A stretch of DNA of 64,000 bases from NCBI GenBank assembly GCA_947846985.1, contig CANTUZ010000005.1:52293389-52357388 (forward strand), read 5' to 3'. Under the pieces are notes generated by a model. The model worked only from the letters and a program-made list of their open reading frames with translations. It ran no database searches and was not told the DNA's origin. Position 1 is the stretch's first letter. Every line of letters starts with the position of its first letter. The position numbers were made by a program, and so were the translations under genes. The DNA is from Fratercula arctica. Lineage: Eukaryota > Chordata > Aves > Charadriiformes > Alcidae. This document shows positions 11,401-22,766 of the stretch, piece after piece.

Positions 11401-12598
11401 ATTAAGGTCCAACCTTAAAGCACTTATAAGCCCCGCATGCACCGGGGGCTGCACAGGTGGAGGATGAGATGTGCCCCGAAGTAAAGGAGATTTTCATGCC
11501 TGGCCCCAGCCCCTCAACCCAAGCGCAGACCCCGGAGGGCTCCGGCACAGCAGCAATGACCGCTCATGGGTGGCTTCACCAGCAGAGCAAGCAGGGAATG
11601 CCTTTGGCTTTGTCCTTCCAAAAGACATTGATTAAAACAAGCCCAAGCTGGGCTGTCTGCGCTGCTCTGCATGGATCGGTGCCTCACAGCCCATCGCTGG
11701 CTTGTCACTGAATTAGACTGAGCCCTGCGCAGAGTGACCTCGGGCTTCACTCAGCCTCAGGGAACCCACACAGGGCAGCCACCCCGAGGGGTGTCTGGCA
11801 CATCCAGCTCGTCCCGTCCATCAGGGCACATACAACCTTCTTTGCTTACGAGAGTTTCCTGTGGCCTCAGAACGGCTCCACACATGCTTTCCTTGGGGGT
11901 TTTTAATATGATCTCTCTCCTCTCCCCTGTTTTCACAGACCCATGGCATGGCTGGCAGAGTCAGGGGCATTAGGAGGAGACCAGCTGAGGGACAGAGGCT
12001 CACAGGCAGACAGCGTGATCGCAGAGAGTCGTTTCCTTAGGAAATAAACCTATGGAAAAAAAAAACACCCCATTGTCATTGTTTATCTTCTTTCTGCAAG
12101 TTTTGGGTTTTTTTCACTGGAAAAAGTCAGCAATGCAGCAAACAGCTTCATGAATATACAGATTGGTTTTGGCAACTACCAATTAGCAAAGAATGTGTTC
12201 GTGCAATCCCCAAATGGCTATTTCCCTGGGAATCTCTTGTTTGGAGCAAGCCATTTTTTCATTAGAGAAAATACACACATTTGGAGAAAGAGTTCTTGCT
12301 GGCTCTTATTACCAGAGGAAGCCTTGAGAGGGGCAGCAGCCACCACCACGGGCCAGCTGTGTGCCCCCTGGCTCACACACCCGCAGCAGGACCTTCACCT
12401 ATAGACAAAACAGCAAAAGGACGCGTACACAGCCCCTGCGCATGCACACAATGACACAACGCCTGCAAGGACATCTGCAAACGGGACCGCGAAGACAACT
12501 ATAAACCCAGCCCCTACACCTTTTACTCACCTTCAAGTCTTTCTGATTCTTCTGCTTGGATCACAGGTCCATTGAGATGTGCGATAATATTCGACAAG
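8418..12598. other. Intergenic, no gene recognised
   Basis: Mixed sequence with short chance ORFs. A T14 run at 9319-9332 faces an A16 run at 9363-9378. An AATAAA hexamer follows the tandem array at about 8735. The 9.6-12.4 kb part is somewhat GC-richer, but no exon with domain-like content was found. Confidence 0.5.
9319..9378. repeat. T14 ... A16 inverted homopolymers
   Basis: A run of 14 T (9319-9332) and a run of 16 A (9363-9378) are separated by 30 bases. They could pair as a hairpin. Probably two independent slippage tracts. Confidence 0.8.
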
Positions 12599-13125
12599 TG
12601 GTGTCTGTACTGGGACCTGTACTGTTTAATATCTTCATCAACGACATGGACAGTGGGATCGGGTGCACCCTCAGCAGATTTGCAGGTGACACCAAGCTGA
12701 GCGTTGTGGTTGACATGCCTGAGGGATAGGATCCCATCCAGAGGGACCTGGACAGGCTGGAGAAGTGGGTCTGTGTGAACCTCATGAGGTTCAACAAGGC
12801 CAAGTGCAGGCTCCTGCACCTGGGTCAGGGCAACCCCTGGCATCAATACAGGGGGTTGAGGACAGCCCTGAGGAGAAGGACTTGGGGGTTTTGCTTGATG
12901 AAAAGCTGGACACGAGCCGGCCATGTGCACTCCCAGCCCAGAAAGCCCCCTGCATCCTGGGCTGCATCCCCAGCAGCGTGGCCAGGGGAGACCCCCCTGC
13001 AGTGCTGCCTCCAGCTCTGAGGCCACCAACATAAAAAGGACATGGACCTGTTGGAGCAGGTCCAGAGGAGGGCCAAAAAAATTATCAGAGGGATGTAGCA
13101 CCTCTCCTATGAGGACAGGTTTCTC
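12599..13125 (+). pseudogene. CR1 reverse transcriptase fragment, both ends missing
   Basis: The plus strand reads [20 protein letters not shown], then RFAGDTKLS, an in-frame TAG near 12727, [19 protein letters not shown] and [16 protein letters not shown], followed by frame breaks and the RTWTCWSRSRG-like end. These are the middle and late parts of CR1 reverse transcriptase. FADD is changed to FAGD. Unlike most CR1 copies this one lacks the 3' UTR and terminal octamers, so the 3' end was lost after insertion or the piece was moved by another event. The long minus-strand frame across it is only its shadow. Confidence 0.88.
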
Positions 13126-16100
13126 CATGCAGCATGGAGAAAGAAATGTAACACTTGAGTCTTCCAGGCAATCACCTCCCAGCGTTACCTGAGAGACAGT
13201 GAATGCCATGAACCACAGATCAGAGAGACGAGGCACTTAAAGTCAGGTATGATGGACAGCTTTTTATTTCCCAGTGTTTTAATTTAACAAAAAGTGCTAC
13301 ATTCCATAGTTCTTGTCCGAAATAGAAAACCACAAGAAAGCACAAGGACTGCTAATATCACTCTATGGAAGCAGTGCAGTCCAGAGAAACCTCACCTCAG
13401 GTGAACATCTAGCATTAGAGACACCTTTAAACATCAGCAGCTGTAGACTGTTGGTGCATTTCATCAGGGCAAGAGCTGCACGTCAGGCAGGCTGGTTCCT
13501 CCCGTTGGAAATGGGTCTGTAGATGCCGAAGCAGTTGTGTGACGCCTACAATAAATTCTGGCTTGTGCTATTAGGAAATCCCAAGCTGGGCATCCACAGG
13601 AAAACAGAGGCGAGCGACTCATCTTGTGCTGAGTCGAGAGATTATTATTGCTGCAGCAAAGTCACCACCATCGCAGCCGTGGCTTTGCATGGGGCCAAGG
13701 CTGCATTAGCTGTGTCACGACCCACCTCTACCTTCAGGGGCTTGCAGTTCACCCAGCGCGGAGGATGAGGAGGGACCTTCTTGGCTGTTTTCCTTGTCTT
13801 GTCTCTTTCAAAAGAATCTGCTTGTTTGGCAACGCAGAGGTACAGATTAAATCAGGAGAGCGTTAAGAGACTGCAGGCTTCAGCTCCCACCTGAAACCCT
13901 CCTCCCCTCCCTGCCTGCACTCTGATAACTTCAAGCAAATGAATCAAACGCCAGGAGTTGTACAGAGAATAGTTTTAAGAGACCAATCCAAAGTCTACTG
14001 GCCTTGAATGAGAAGGGAAGGAGCTGAATGATGCTTGTGCTTCAAGGACCTGCACAAATTGCACTGACGTCAGGGGCACTGCAGAAAACACTGTCTGTGC
14101 TCCAAAAGCTCCTGCAAGCTTCACTGGGCCCCAGGACTGGTTTTGACTGTCCCTCTTGCCTCCACACTAAGAAGAACTAAGCTGAAGACACAGGGAGCCT
14201 CCAACCTCTGGGGCAGGTGCCTGACCAAACCCAACTATTCAACAAACACCTCCACTTCCAATGGACATCAGTTGGGATCTCTCTGCACTGATGAGTGGCT
14301 CGGAAAGTTGGGCAACGGTTGTCTTCTGCCAACCAGCAGCTCCCAACCAAGGTACCTTGGCTGGTGGTGTTCAGAGCCAGAGACAGGCCTGGGAGTGAAG
14401 CTGGACCACAAAAATCTTTGGGCAGCTCTTCTATCCCACAAGGCTGGAACCAGCACAGACCACAGAGCCAACACTGAACTGGGCATTCAGCTGGACCTCC
14501 CTTTGGGCTACAACTCACCTGCTTGCCCAGCTTGTCCCACCATATTTGCTGTATAACCACTCCGGTATTTGCAACCATTTGTCAGCCCCACTTGCAGCAC
14601 TGCCGATTTCCAGCATCCCAGCCAGCCACGTCACGTCCTCACCGAGCGAAGTCAGGCTCTTGAGGACACCAGGGCACCCAGCGGGTGCACTAAAACACCA
14701 CCTCCATCATTCTGACCAGCAGCGTTGCCTTTAATTTCTCAAGTTCATTACATTGGGGAGGAAGAAGAGAGGCAGTGAAACTGACTGTCACTGTAGAAGT
14801 TCAGAGTTTCCCAAACTGTGGATTTATTAGCACAATGAAAGGCCACGGCACCTCCCCACCAGCTTTCCCAATCCATCAAATCAAAAATCCATCCATAAAG
14901 CTCTTCCTGCACTGCCGGAGCTGCGGCGCTCACACTCAGACCAGCAGCCTCGCGCAGCCATCCCTCCTCCTCCTGACTGGCCCAGGAGCTCTGCGTTTTA
15001 TCCGCTACTTAAAGCAACTTGCGCCGTTAACACACACTGCGCAGGCACCGTACCATTAACAGGAAAGCAAGAGAGGAATGTCCTTCACAGGCTGCTATTG
15101 CACAAAACCCTGCTGATCTCCAGCTGCTTGGGGTCTTGCTGGTGCATCTGCTCTGTTCTGCAGCATCGTTGGCAGCTCCTCCTTTCCAGTGTTGTTTCAG
15201 GTCTCTTTTTCAGGCTACAGTTGCATGCAAAGGACTCAGCCAGCCCAGATACCCTCCTGCCTGCTCCAAGACAGGCTCCCTCTTGCAGAGAGGCAAATCA
15301 CTGCCCTTTGTCACTGCTCATTCTCCACGCCTCCCCGGCTGGACCAGGGTAAAGGATTTCCAAAACACCTTGCAGCTGCCTATGTAGTCTTGTTCCCAGC
15401 CTGCCTGGCGCTGTGCCTAAAAGACAAGCCTTTCTGGAGATCATCTGAAGCAAACTAGAATAGAGAAGTCATTCCACTTTGCAATCCGCATCAAGCCTTG
15501 CCAGGGACAAAACATCAAAGAGCCCAAGGGACAATATTTCCTGATTCCCAAAACTGCAAGCCACCAACACTCAACTGGACCGTTAACATGACCCAACCTC
15601 CTCCAAGCTCCAAGAGACTTAGGAATGAGAAGGAAATAGGGAGAGACCAGTCTGGAAGGAAAACTTCTTCTTAGCTTGGACTGATCACTTGTTACAAAAG
15701 AAAGAGGCTTTAATTTGGGGCAGGGGCACCTGGAATTAACACTGGGCCACCAGTCAGTGCCTGTTAAAGACGTGGGGCTGCTTTTAGCAAGGCAAAATTC
15801 TCCTGGTCAAAGTTTCAGGAATGAAAAGGGAGAGATGCGAGCACTGTGGAGCCCTGGCTGGGAAAGCCTGTCCTAGAGGGATGAGGGTATGAAGATTCCC
15901 CAACATGTTGACGTTTTACTATGTCTCTGCCATCCTGCTTCCCACACGCTCGACGGGACAAATGTGTGAGGGACCACGCACAGCTCTTCAACTGGAAGAC
16001 TAGCATTAGTAGCAGCATTTTGAATACAGGTTGTCCTGCCTGTCCTTCTCCAGGTGACTCAGTAGATGTGTGGGTAGGGCCTACAGGAAAGTACCTGGGC

Positions 16101-17200
16101 TCTGAAGAGCACTGCTTGTTCAGAGCTGAACATCATATCTGATGACTTAATGTCCAGATGAGGCCCTGACCCTCTCAAGAGAGAAGTGAACTTCAGGAGG
16201 GTCTTTCAAATGCCCTCTCTACCTTGCAAACACATTCACATGCCCACGAGACATTTGCTTACCATCATCTACATCTACCCTTCTCAATATGACCCAGCTT
16301 TTCACGTTTACAAGGAATGAAATCCTGCATGTGCCCCTCCTCAAACTCTCCTCCTTTCCACCACCTCTGAAGACTCACTGGGATTTAATCTCAGCAGACG
16401 CGCTGTCTGGCCTTATTTGTCTAGTCAAGTCTCCTCTGGCAACAGTTGCTGCTCCTTGTATGAAGGATAAAGGATCACTGAAAGAACAGTGATTCCCACC
16501 TCAGAGACGTGGATGTTTTGCATAAATGTCAGACTGATGTAATTTCACAACCAGAAGCAGAGATAAAGTAACACAGCCCTTTTTCTAGCTATTTTGACAG
16601 CATTTCTGTGCAAAGCAACATTTGTTTCCCCTGCTCAGTTCCCATAACGTCTCAGACACTGGCTGTCTCCCTCTGCAACCTGGTCTAGCAGCCCGGGCAG
16701 CTTGTCCTCACCCTGTGCCACCCTTGGGATTCACCTCCACAACCCTCTGCAGCCATCTGTCCTACAGCTTCTCATTTCCCCCCACAGCAGCAGGCTCCCA
16801 GCAGGACCATTTCACCTCCCCAGAGCAGACTTCTCTCCAGCTGTGGCTGCTGCTGCTTTCTGACTATTAGCCACAAATCCCTCAGCACCGACAGCCACCC
16901 GCTCCACAACCTTTGGTGCCTCTTGGCATTCGGTGGTCTGTAGACAAGACCCATCCAGATCCCCCAAAGGTGCTGCCGTTCACGCAGCTTTCAGGGGCTG
17001 AAAATGCAATTTCCAGCGGGTAAAGGAGACGGATGCTCCGCTTTCACCTCTATGTGGTCGCAGCCTTATGAAAGAGATGGACCAATAACTAGTGTCCTTC
17101 AAACAAGAGGCAGAAGCTGAAGAAACCCCTGACCTGACTCTTCTCTTACTTGCATACTGAACAAAAGCCAAGAGATCCATGCAAGACTATCCGTCAGTAG
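13126..17200. other. Intergenic region 3' of ARMH4, nothing recognised
   Basis: Moderately GC-rich sequence with many short overlapping frames on both strands, none with recognisable motifs. I looked for exons of a downstream gene and for RNA genes and saw none. Confidence 0.45.
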
Positions 17201-17204
17201 GTGA

Positions 17205-17914
17205 GCGCTGGTATTTATTGTGCTGTAACAGGCAGTGCTGGTTGAATACGGACTATGATTTTTGTGGTGAATCAAGTGTTGAGGCCATTCCTGTGTGTCT
17301 CCAAGAAGCGTGGAGCAGAGCTGAAGGAAGAAAGAAGGGGTGACAGTCGGGAACACGAGTGCAGAAATGTGCTTCAAACCGTATCAACAACACTGTACTT
17401 GGGCACTTCTCAGGTGGCAAGGGATGCAGTTCAAGTGTATAACTCATTAATTAAGCAGAGCAGCTAATCTTAACACTAATGAACTCTAGCTCAGGTAATG
17501 TAACATTTAAAATTAACAAACTGGACAGAAGTCATTCACAGTAAAGATTTCCATTCCCAGGCTAGGTGAGAGCTATTGTTATGATCAGATTACTGCCAGC
17601 CAGGACCAAAACAGCACACCAGGGTAATAGGAAAATAATCATCCATACGGATCAGCTCCAGCTGTAATAAGACGCACTGTGGATCTGAATGAGGTGCCGG
17701 GTGCGAATGTGAAATCTCACTACTGTATCAAAACAAACATCACTGCGCGGGACATGTGGAGCATAGCATGCCATTTCGCTGGGGCGGTACCGACCACTGC
17801 TAGGTGGCTCGGGGCGGCGGAGAGCAGTGATGCAGCAGAAAGTCGCTTGTTCTTTTTCTCCCCCTCCCTCCTTTTTAAAAGTCACGGGCTATCGCAAGGG
17901 CACTGTAGTTCGAT
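17205..17914 (-). other. ARMH4: ARMH4 3' untranslated region (predicted extent)
   Basis: From the TGA stop, the only AATAAA-type hexamer met on the minus strand within about 700 bases is at 17214-17219, so a 3' UTR of about 0.7 kb is predicted. It contains no CR1 sequence and no convincing ORF in the sense direction. The exact cleavage point, and any longer UTR using a later signal, cannot be told from sequence alone. Confidence 0.55.
17214..17219 (-). promoter_or_regulatory. ARMH4: Polyadenylation signal AATAAA for ARMH4
   Basis: The minus strand reads CACAATAAATACC here, a canonical hexamer about 700 bases past the ARMH4 stop codon. Downstream sequence on the minus strand becomes T/G-rich (CTTTTGTTC) at about 17160. 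It is the first canonical signal downstream of the stop. Confidence 0.5.
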
Positions 17915-17983
17915 TCAAAATTCATCTTCAGAGCTGTCAGCTAAGAGCATGACTCGGTCTTGCATGCTGTTAAATTCCCTCTG
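17915..17983 (-). CDS. ARMH4: ARMH4 terminal coding exon (cytoplasmic tail)
   Basis: The last coding exon has 22 codons and a TGA stop at 17915-17917. The acceptor is CTTCCCCTAG (AG at 17984-17985). The product starts QREFNSMQDRVMLLADSS and ends EDEF. It joins in phase 0 to the KRHKRK end of the preceding exon across an intron of only 200 bp. The tail has a short amphipathic stretch and an acidic, serine-containing end (SSEDEF) that fits a casein kinase 2 type site; that is a motif guess only. The tail is the reported cytoplasmic side of the protein. Confidence 0.92.
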   Translation of the reverse strand, partial: QREFNSMQDRVMLLADSSEDEF

Positions 17984-18183
17984 CTAGGGGAAGAAAAGAA
18001 ACATTGAAGAGCAATGAAAGAAGGAAATTAAGAGCTTTCGGATGCCCCCAAACTCTAACCGTGAGGTCCCGGGCACTTTGACCCAGACAAACCATACCCA
18101 TAACCAGGCTGCGCTCGCTTTACAGCCAAAATGGTTAACAGGAGAGTGGGTGGGATTGGGGTCTTCCTTTGCAGTTGCCATAC
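17984..18183 (-). other. ARMH4: ARMH4 last intron (200 bp)
   Basis: A GT-AG intron of 200 bases separates the transmembrane exon and the tail exon. It is far shorter than the other introns of the gene. If retained, the frame runs on for 42 codons and stops at 18055-18057, replacing the conserved tail with a Pro/Gly-containing one. Confidence 0.85.
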
Positions 18184-18318
18184 CTTTCTTTTATGTCTCT
18201 TTGAGCCATTTCTCCTTCGGCGATTCATAATCTTAATGCTGTAGAGTGCTCCTAGGATAAAGAGGGCTCCAGCTATCCCGACTCCTACAGGAACCAGCAT
18301 CCCCGACATGTATCCTGC
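18184..18318 (-). CDS. ARMH4: ARMH4 transmembrane exon
   Basis: The exon is 135 bases, 45 codons in phase 0 at both ends. The acceptor is TTCCCCGTAG (AG at 18319-18320) and the donor AAG/GTATGG (GT at 18182-18183). Codons 1-6 finish the juxtamembrane region. Codons about 7-30 form one strongly hydrophobic helix, MLVPVGVGIAGALFILGALY, containing Gly and Ala small-residue positions. It is followed by a strongly basic cluster, NRRRRNGSKRHKRK, which serves as a stop-transfer signal and fixes the C-terminus in the cytoplasm. The basic cluster also resembles a bipartite nuclear localisation signal, but its place right after the membrane helix makes the anchor role more likely. This is one of the most recognisable parts of ARMH4. 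Confidence 0.92.
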
Positions 18319-19507
18319 CTACGGGGAAAAGAGAGAAGCAGAGCAGCACTCACAAGACCATCCTTTCAGAGTCATCTTCCACCAGTCTAGGACTGTGAGA
18401 CAGCCCTACGCTGCTTTCATCAGAGTTTGTTGTATTTGAGTCCCTATCACCCATAGGATGAGCCCTGCTTCCAGGATTGCTAAGCAAGTCCCCAGCCAGC
18501 CCCACTCCAGGACCAAGCTGGTAACCACCACGGCTCGCTCACCATCAGCTTTCGCTCACAGATACTGCCCCGTGATAGCCGAGACACTGCAGTGTTTGCC
18601 CGCCTTTAGGAGAGGGAACAATTTTGGTGCAGAGCTGCAAGTGCCGGGGTGGAGCATCGAAAGAACAACGTGTAAAGGAGAACCTCGACCGCCAAGGGCA
18701 GGCAATCTCGAGCCACAACAAAGACCTGTGATGACCCAAACAGCTTCACTACACGCCATGTAGCATAGGCTGAGCGCTGCTCTGAGCTCCTCAGGTACCG
18801 CCAGTGTAAATCAAGGCACAAGTATATGTCTGGCCGTGTGCAATGGAGCTCAATCCGGAGAGCCAAGAGCTGCTGTTTTCAGCTGCTTTTTGGCACAAAT
18901 CCGGACTAGCAGCACGGCACTGAGCAGTGTGGTGACGAGTGCCTTGGCACCCCACTGCCCGCAGCTCTCCACACCGTCCCGCAGCCCTCGGGGCGGCAGG
19001 GGCAGGCAGAGGAGAGTGTGGTGCAGGCAGCAGAGCCAAGTGCCCAGGAGCCACCAGGTGAGACCGTTGGCACCAGCCGGGGAGCGGAGGAACGGGTGAG
19101 GAGCTGTTTTCGGAGAACGGCTGCTCTGCAATGCAGGGGCTCTCGCCTCCACTGTGGGAGGTGGGTGGGAAAGGGACCCAACATCCTCCTGGCCAGCTGC
19201 AGGGTGCCTTGCCGTGGCCAAACTGCTAAATACACCTCCAGTAAAGAGTATTACACAGCTCCCATGCTTCCCAGAGACGCGTTGGCATGGGAAAGCACAT
19301 GCCCCAGGACACTAGTGACATGTCTCAGCACGGGAATGTGCTTTGAACCAAATGCTTTGGCTTTGCATGGCAAGGGATCACTTGCATGAGCAGGTCAATG
19401 ACATAGAGGAAGGGCACGCGTACCTTCAGCTGGCCTTAAGGGAAGCATGGCAAAAGTAAATCAGCTCTAACTCAATTGCTATGATCTGTACATTTGCATT
19501 GCTCATC

Positions 19508-19523
19508 AAAAAAAAAAAAAAAA
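19508..19523. repeat. Poly(A) run
   Basis: Sixteen A in a row inside an ARMH4 intron. There is no retroposed sequence that I recognise directly upstream of it. Confidence 0.9.
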
Positions 19524-20325
19524 TGGATAGCATGACTAATTTAAAATTACACATTTAAACATTTAAAATCCTCTGGAAAATATTCCCAAGTGCTTGTCAT
19601 TTTATATTTCACTGTTTTGAATGAAAATTAACCCATGTTTTAAAGTGCCAAATTGCTTCAGCATCCTCACCTAATCCAGGCTGGGGGGCTCAATGCAGTA
19701 AGGCAGGCAGGTAGAGCCTGGCTCCCTCCCTCGTCAGCACTGCCTTCCTTCACAGTGCAGCAACAGAGTCCTCTGCTGGGGCACCACAGCTTTACCCTTC
19801 GCCATCTACACCCCCCCAAAACAGATTTTGTGCCTGCCAAGGGACACGTGCACAATTCAGAGGACCATCAGACAGCTCTTAGCAAGCCCCAGTCCATTGC
19901 TTACAACCACTCATCTTCATCTGCATTCCCAAACTGCAACACAACTTAACAACACATTCTTACAGCGAATTGCTTTTCTTCCACAATCCACTGAGTAGGG
20001 GGGGAAAAAAGAAGCTATTTAGTGTGCGCTGCCCTGCCTTCGTATGCTTACCTGGAGAATGAAAATAACTCAGTGCTCACAAGGGCTGTTTTGCCCTCCA
20101 AAACCCCTCCAGATCCTGCTCAGTGCGCTTTAAATAGCAACACCTTTGTGCCTGGATCCCAAGGCTTGAGGGATCTCCAGCTGCATCCTGCAGGTTCCCT
20201 GAACGCCCTCCCAGAACACCCAGCCCCGCTCAGCACACGCGCGTGGAGGGGGGCTGCGTGCCTGCATCCCGGTTCCCAAAAAAGGAGGTTAGTGAGAACA
20301 CAGCTGAAAGACTATCTCTGCGAGG

Positions 20326-20345
20326 CAATTAAGGTGCCTTAATTG
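20326..20345. repeat. Perfect 9-bp inverted repeat
   Basis: CAATTAAGG and CCTTAATTG are separated by TG. A further CTAATTAATG follows within 10 bases. The AATTAA cores resemble homeodomain sites. It lies in an ARMH4 intron. Confidence 0.8.
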
Positions 20346-22734
20346 GGTGACCTAATTAATGCAGGGTGGGGTTTTCTATTTCTGAAACTTTGCTGCTGGC
20401 GTGGGTGGTGAGGGGAGACTGGAAATGGCTTTTTAGCTGCTGCCTGACTGGATGTCCATATCAGAACTCACTAGTTTTCATACGATGAACTCCCTGCCCA
20501 TCCGTGAGCCTTTATCACGCCTGGCCAGCCCATCCCCTTTTACAGGCTTCCCCCAACAGCTGGACCAATGATTTCTACCCCAAAAGCCTGCAGTGGGAAG
20601 AGGATCCAGGTCCTGTTCTCCCAGCCCCTCTGTGTCACACAGCCCAACTCATGAGGGCTTCTGCACTTGCCTGATAGGAAACCCCATTTCACAGGCAGCT
20701 CCAAAGCCACGCTTTTAGCCCTTGCCCATGGGGAAGGTGCAGCTCCTTTACAGGTCCTAGGGATGCTTTTAATACAACCAATCCATCACCATGACCTTCC
20801 TGGCTCCGCTGGACTTCAGGATAACAGCAACAGAGGACTTCAGAGGAACCTCGTGTCCACTATTCAGCATGCCACATGCAACATTTGCACAGTGTTTGCA
20901 GGAGACTGGACATAAATTTGTCACTGACCTGTGCTCCTGGTCCCATGCTCCCCACACCCTTCCCTCTCCCAGCAGGGCAGCCCTGATGGACACAGGACAC
21001 ATCTTTTGGGGATGGGGCCATCATGTGCCAGGATAGTCTTTTGGATGGAGGGATTGTAAAATAGAGAGGACAAGGCTCTGCCAACAGCAAATGGAAGGGG
21101 CACATATTGTGACTGGTGCTGATAAACTCAACAAGGAAGACGAGGAAAAGGGGTGAGCAGGTTTATTTGGGAGTGATTTGCTTCACCAGCATTCGGTTGG
21201 GGGTGGGGGAGTGGTTTTTGTTGGGCTTTTCTAAGGGAAAATGTGAGCAAGGTGAAAGATCTGCCTCCACACATCTGCCGTTCCCCAAAGGAGGGAGATG
21301 GCTCAGGGCTGAGTCTCTCTTTTAAGTGGACACTAGTAGATCCCCCGTTATACCAGTGCTTGTGCCATGCAGTCCAACATCTGAGATTCAGACTCTACAG
21401 AGCAACTCTGTTGGGAGACTGGAACACGCACCCCCACTCTGCAATGGGGAAGGGCAGAGGTAGCCAACAAGGTGCCAAGAGGAAAGAAGTAAAAGCTACG
21501 GCTTCAGTGAGAAGACGCCTGATGCCCCCACGCTGGTGTTGTGCCGGCTGGGGAAGGTCTGGCATGAGCAGGTGACCCGTGCATGCTCCGCTCACTCCAG
21601 GCACTCAACCAGTCTTGGTGTCTGCTTTTTACCTTCGTCGGGAAAACCATTCTCTGTCCTGTCAGCATTCGCTCTGGCTGAGTCCCAGGCCAAGGTGCTC
21701 TGCTATGAGCATGGCTCGTACTAGACATGCCTCCTTCCTATTGTAGGCAGAAAAGCAACTCAACAAGGGCTGGGCACAAACCCAACCTAAACCCTTCCAC
21801 TCCCCAGTCCTGGAAAACAGACACCCAGACCCCATCTCTCTGTTCAGACTTGATGGAAAGGTGCTCCTGAAATTTTGTGGGATCACATGGGAAGGTTACA
21901 TGCGTAACTATCTGCTTAAGCTTAGAGATGTATTTTCAGGGGCTGGAGTTTCCCATCAAGTCATTATTCCCTGTGGTGGTTTTTTTTGTCTATTGACTCT
22001 GATCCTGTTCAAGAATTTCCAAGCCCCGTTGAGTCACAAAATGTTCTTGTCTTAAAACACTAGTGTCACATCATTTCTAGCTTCATGGTTTTGCTGTCAT
22101 TAATACAACATTCGGAAGGCTTCACAATCATTTCAAAATGTTATTATTTGCCCTAGGCAGCAGAGCCTAAAAAGCCATCACTGCCTGTGGCTGGCACAAT
22201 GCCTGGTTCCATGTACCATCACCCTGCAACACCAGGGAGAAAAGATCAGGGTCTGTTATCTTTTCCTCTTTTTACTTCCAGGAATTTGCAGTTCTTCTTG
22301 CATGTGGAAGCAGAAAAGGTCTCATCCAGAGGCGGTGACGTGGCACGCAGCCTCTCACTAGAGAGGATCACCAGATCCTCTTGACTTGGATCTAGAACCA
22401 AGCTTAGGACTTAGAGAAAAGGGGTGGAGGTAAGTTAGAGAGCAGTATAAAAAAGTAACTCAGGTAGTCTGAAGAGAAAGTGATTTTCTTGTGCAGAGAA
22501 GTCTATAAAATACTGCTGTCCCTCCTTCTGCTCTTAGTTATCACTCACCAGGGATCTACTGTGGATTTACACCACTCTATACAACAGCAGCATCTGGTTC
22601 ATTGCCTCCCAGAGAAAATTTTAAGCCCCTTCTCAATTGTCTTTGTAGAGATAATGAACTCCGGTGACAAGAGTTTGTTCCTGCAAGTAAAAATGGTTTT
22701 GCTTTTAAAGTAATTGAAACACTGAGCCTCCTAC

Positions 22735-22766
22735 CTTATCTTTCAGCTTCTCCATCCAGCTTCTCA
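22735..22766 (-). CDS. ARMH4: ARMH4 32-nt microexon (juxtamembrane RSWMEKLKDK)
   Basis: The exon is too short to stand out as an ORF. It is recognised from its splice sites and product. The acceptor is TGTCTTATTTTGCAG (AG at 22767-22768) behind a T-rich run. The donor is AAG/GTAGGA (GT at 22733-22734). It takes one base (G) from the 59028 exon to make a valine codon, then reads RSWMEKLKDK and ends on a codon boundary. The next exon at 18318 starts on a codon boundary with AGYMSGM, so the phases agree on both sides. The ten residues sit between the acidic ectodomain and the membrane helix. Skipping the exon (32 is not a multiple of 3) would shift the frame before the membrane segment, so a skipped transcript would lose the anchor. 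Confidence 0.9.

Larger units (their letters stand above)
18319..22734 (-). other. ARMH4: ARMH4 intron between microexon and transmembrane exon
   Basis: The intron is 4.4 kb. It holds a GC-richer stretch at about 18850-19230 with many overlapping chance ORFs but no recognisable domain, a 16-base A run at 19508-19523, and a perfect 9-base inverted repeat at 20326-20345. No LINE or LTR sequence was recognised. Confidence 0.8.

Noticed and set aside
12523..13236. 237-codon minus-strand ORF
   Set aside because: It lies antisense to a recognisable CR1 reverse-transcriptase fragment on the plus strand; the peptide has no motif of its own.
14143..14578. Overlapping 137- and 133-codon ORFs on opposite strands
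   Set aside because: Both are low-information frames in GC-rich sequence, without motifs or splice context.
1..17200. Exons of a neighbouring gene downstream of ARMH4 (SLC35F4 in mammals, as I recall)
   Set aside because: No membrane-helix-rich frame or recognisable exon was seen; its exons probably lie below position 1.
18836..19389. GC-rich cluster of overlapping ORFs in an ARMH4 intron, considered as an internal promoter or exon
   Set aside because: CpG content is only moderate, there is no domain-like translation and no splice-consistent frame.
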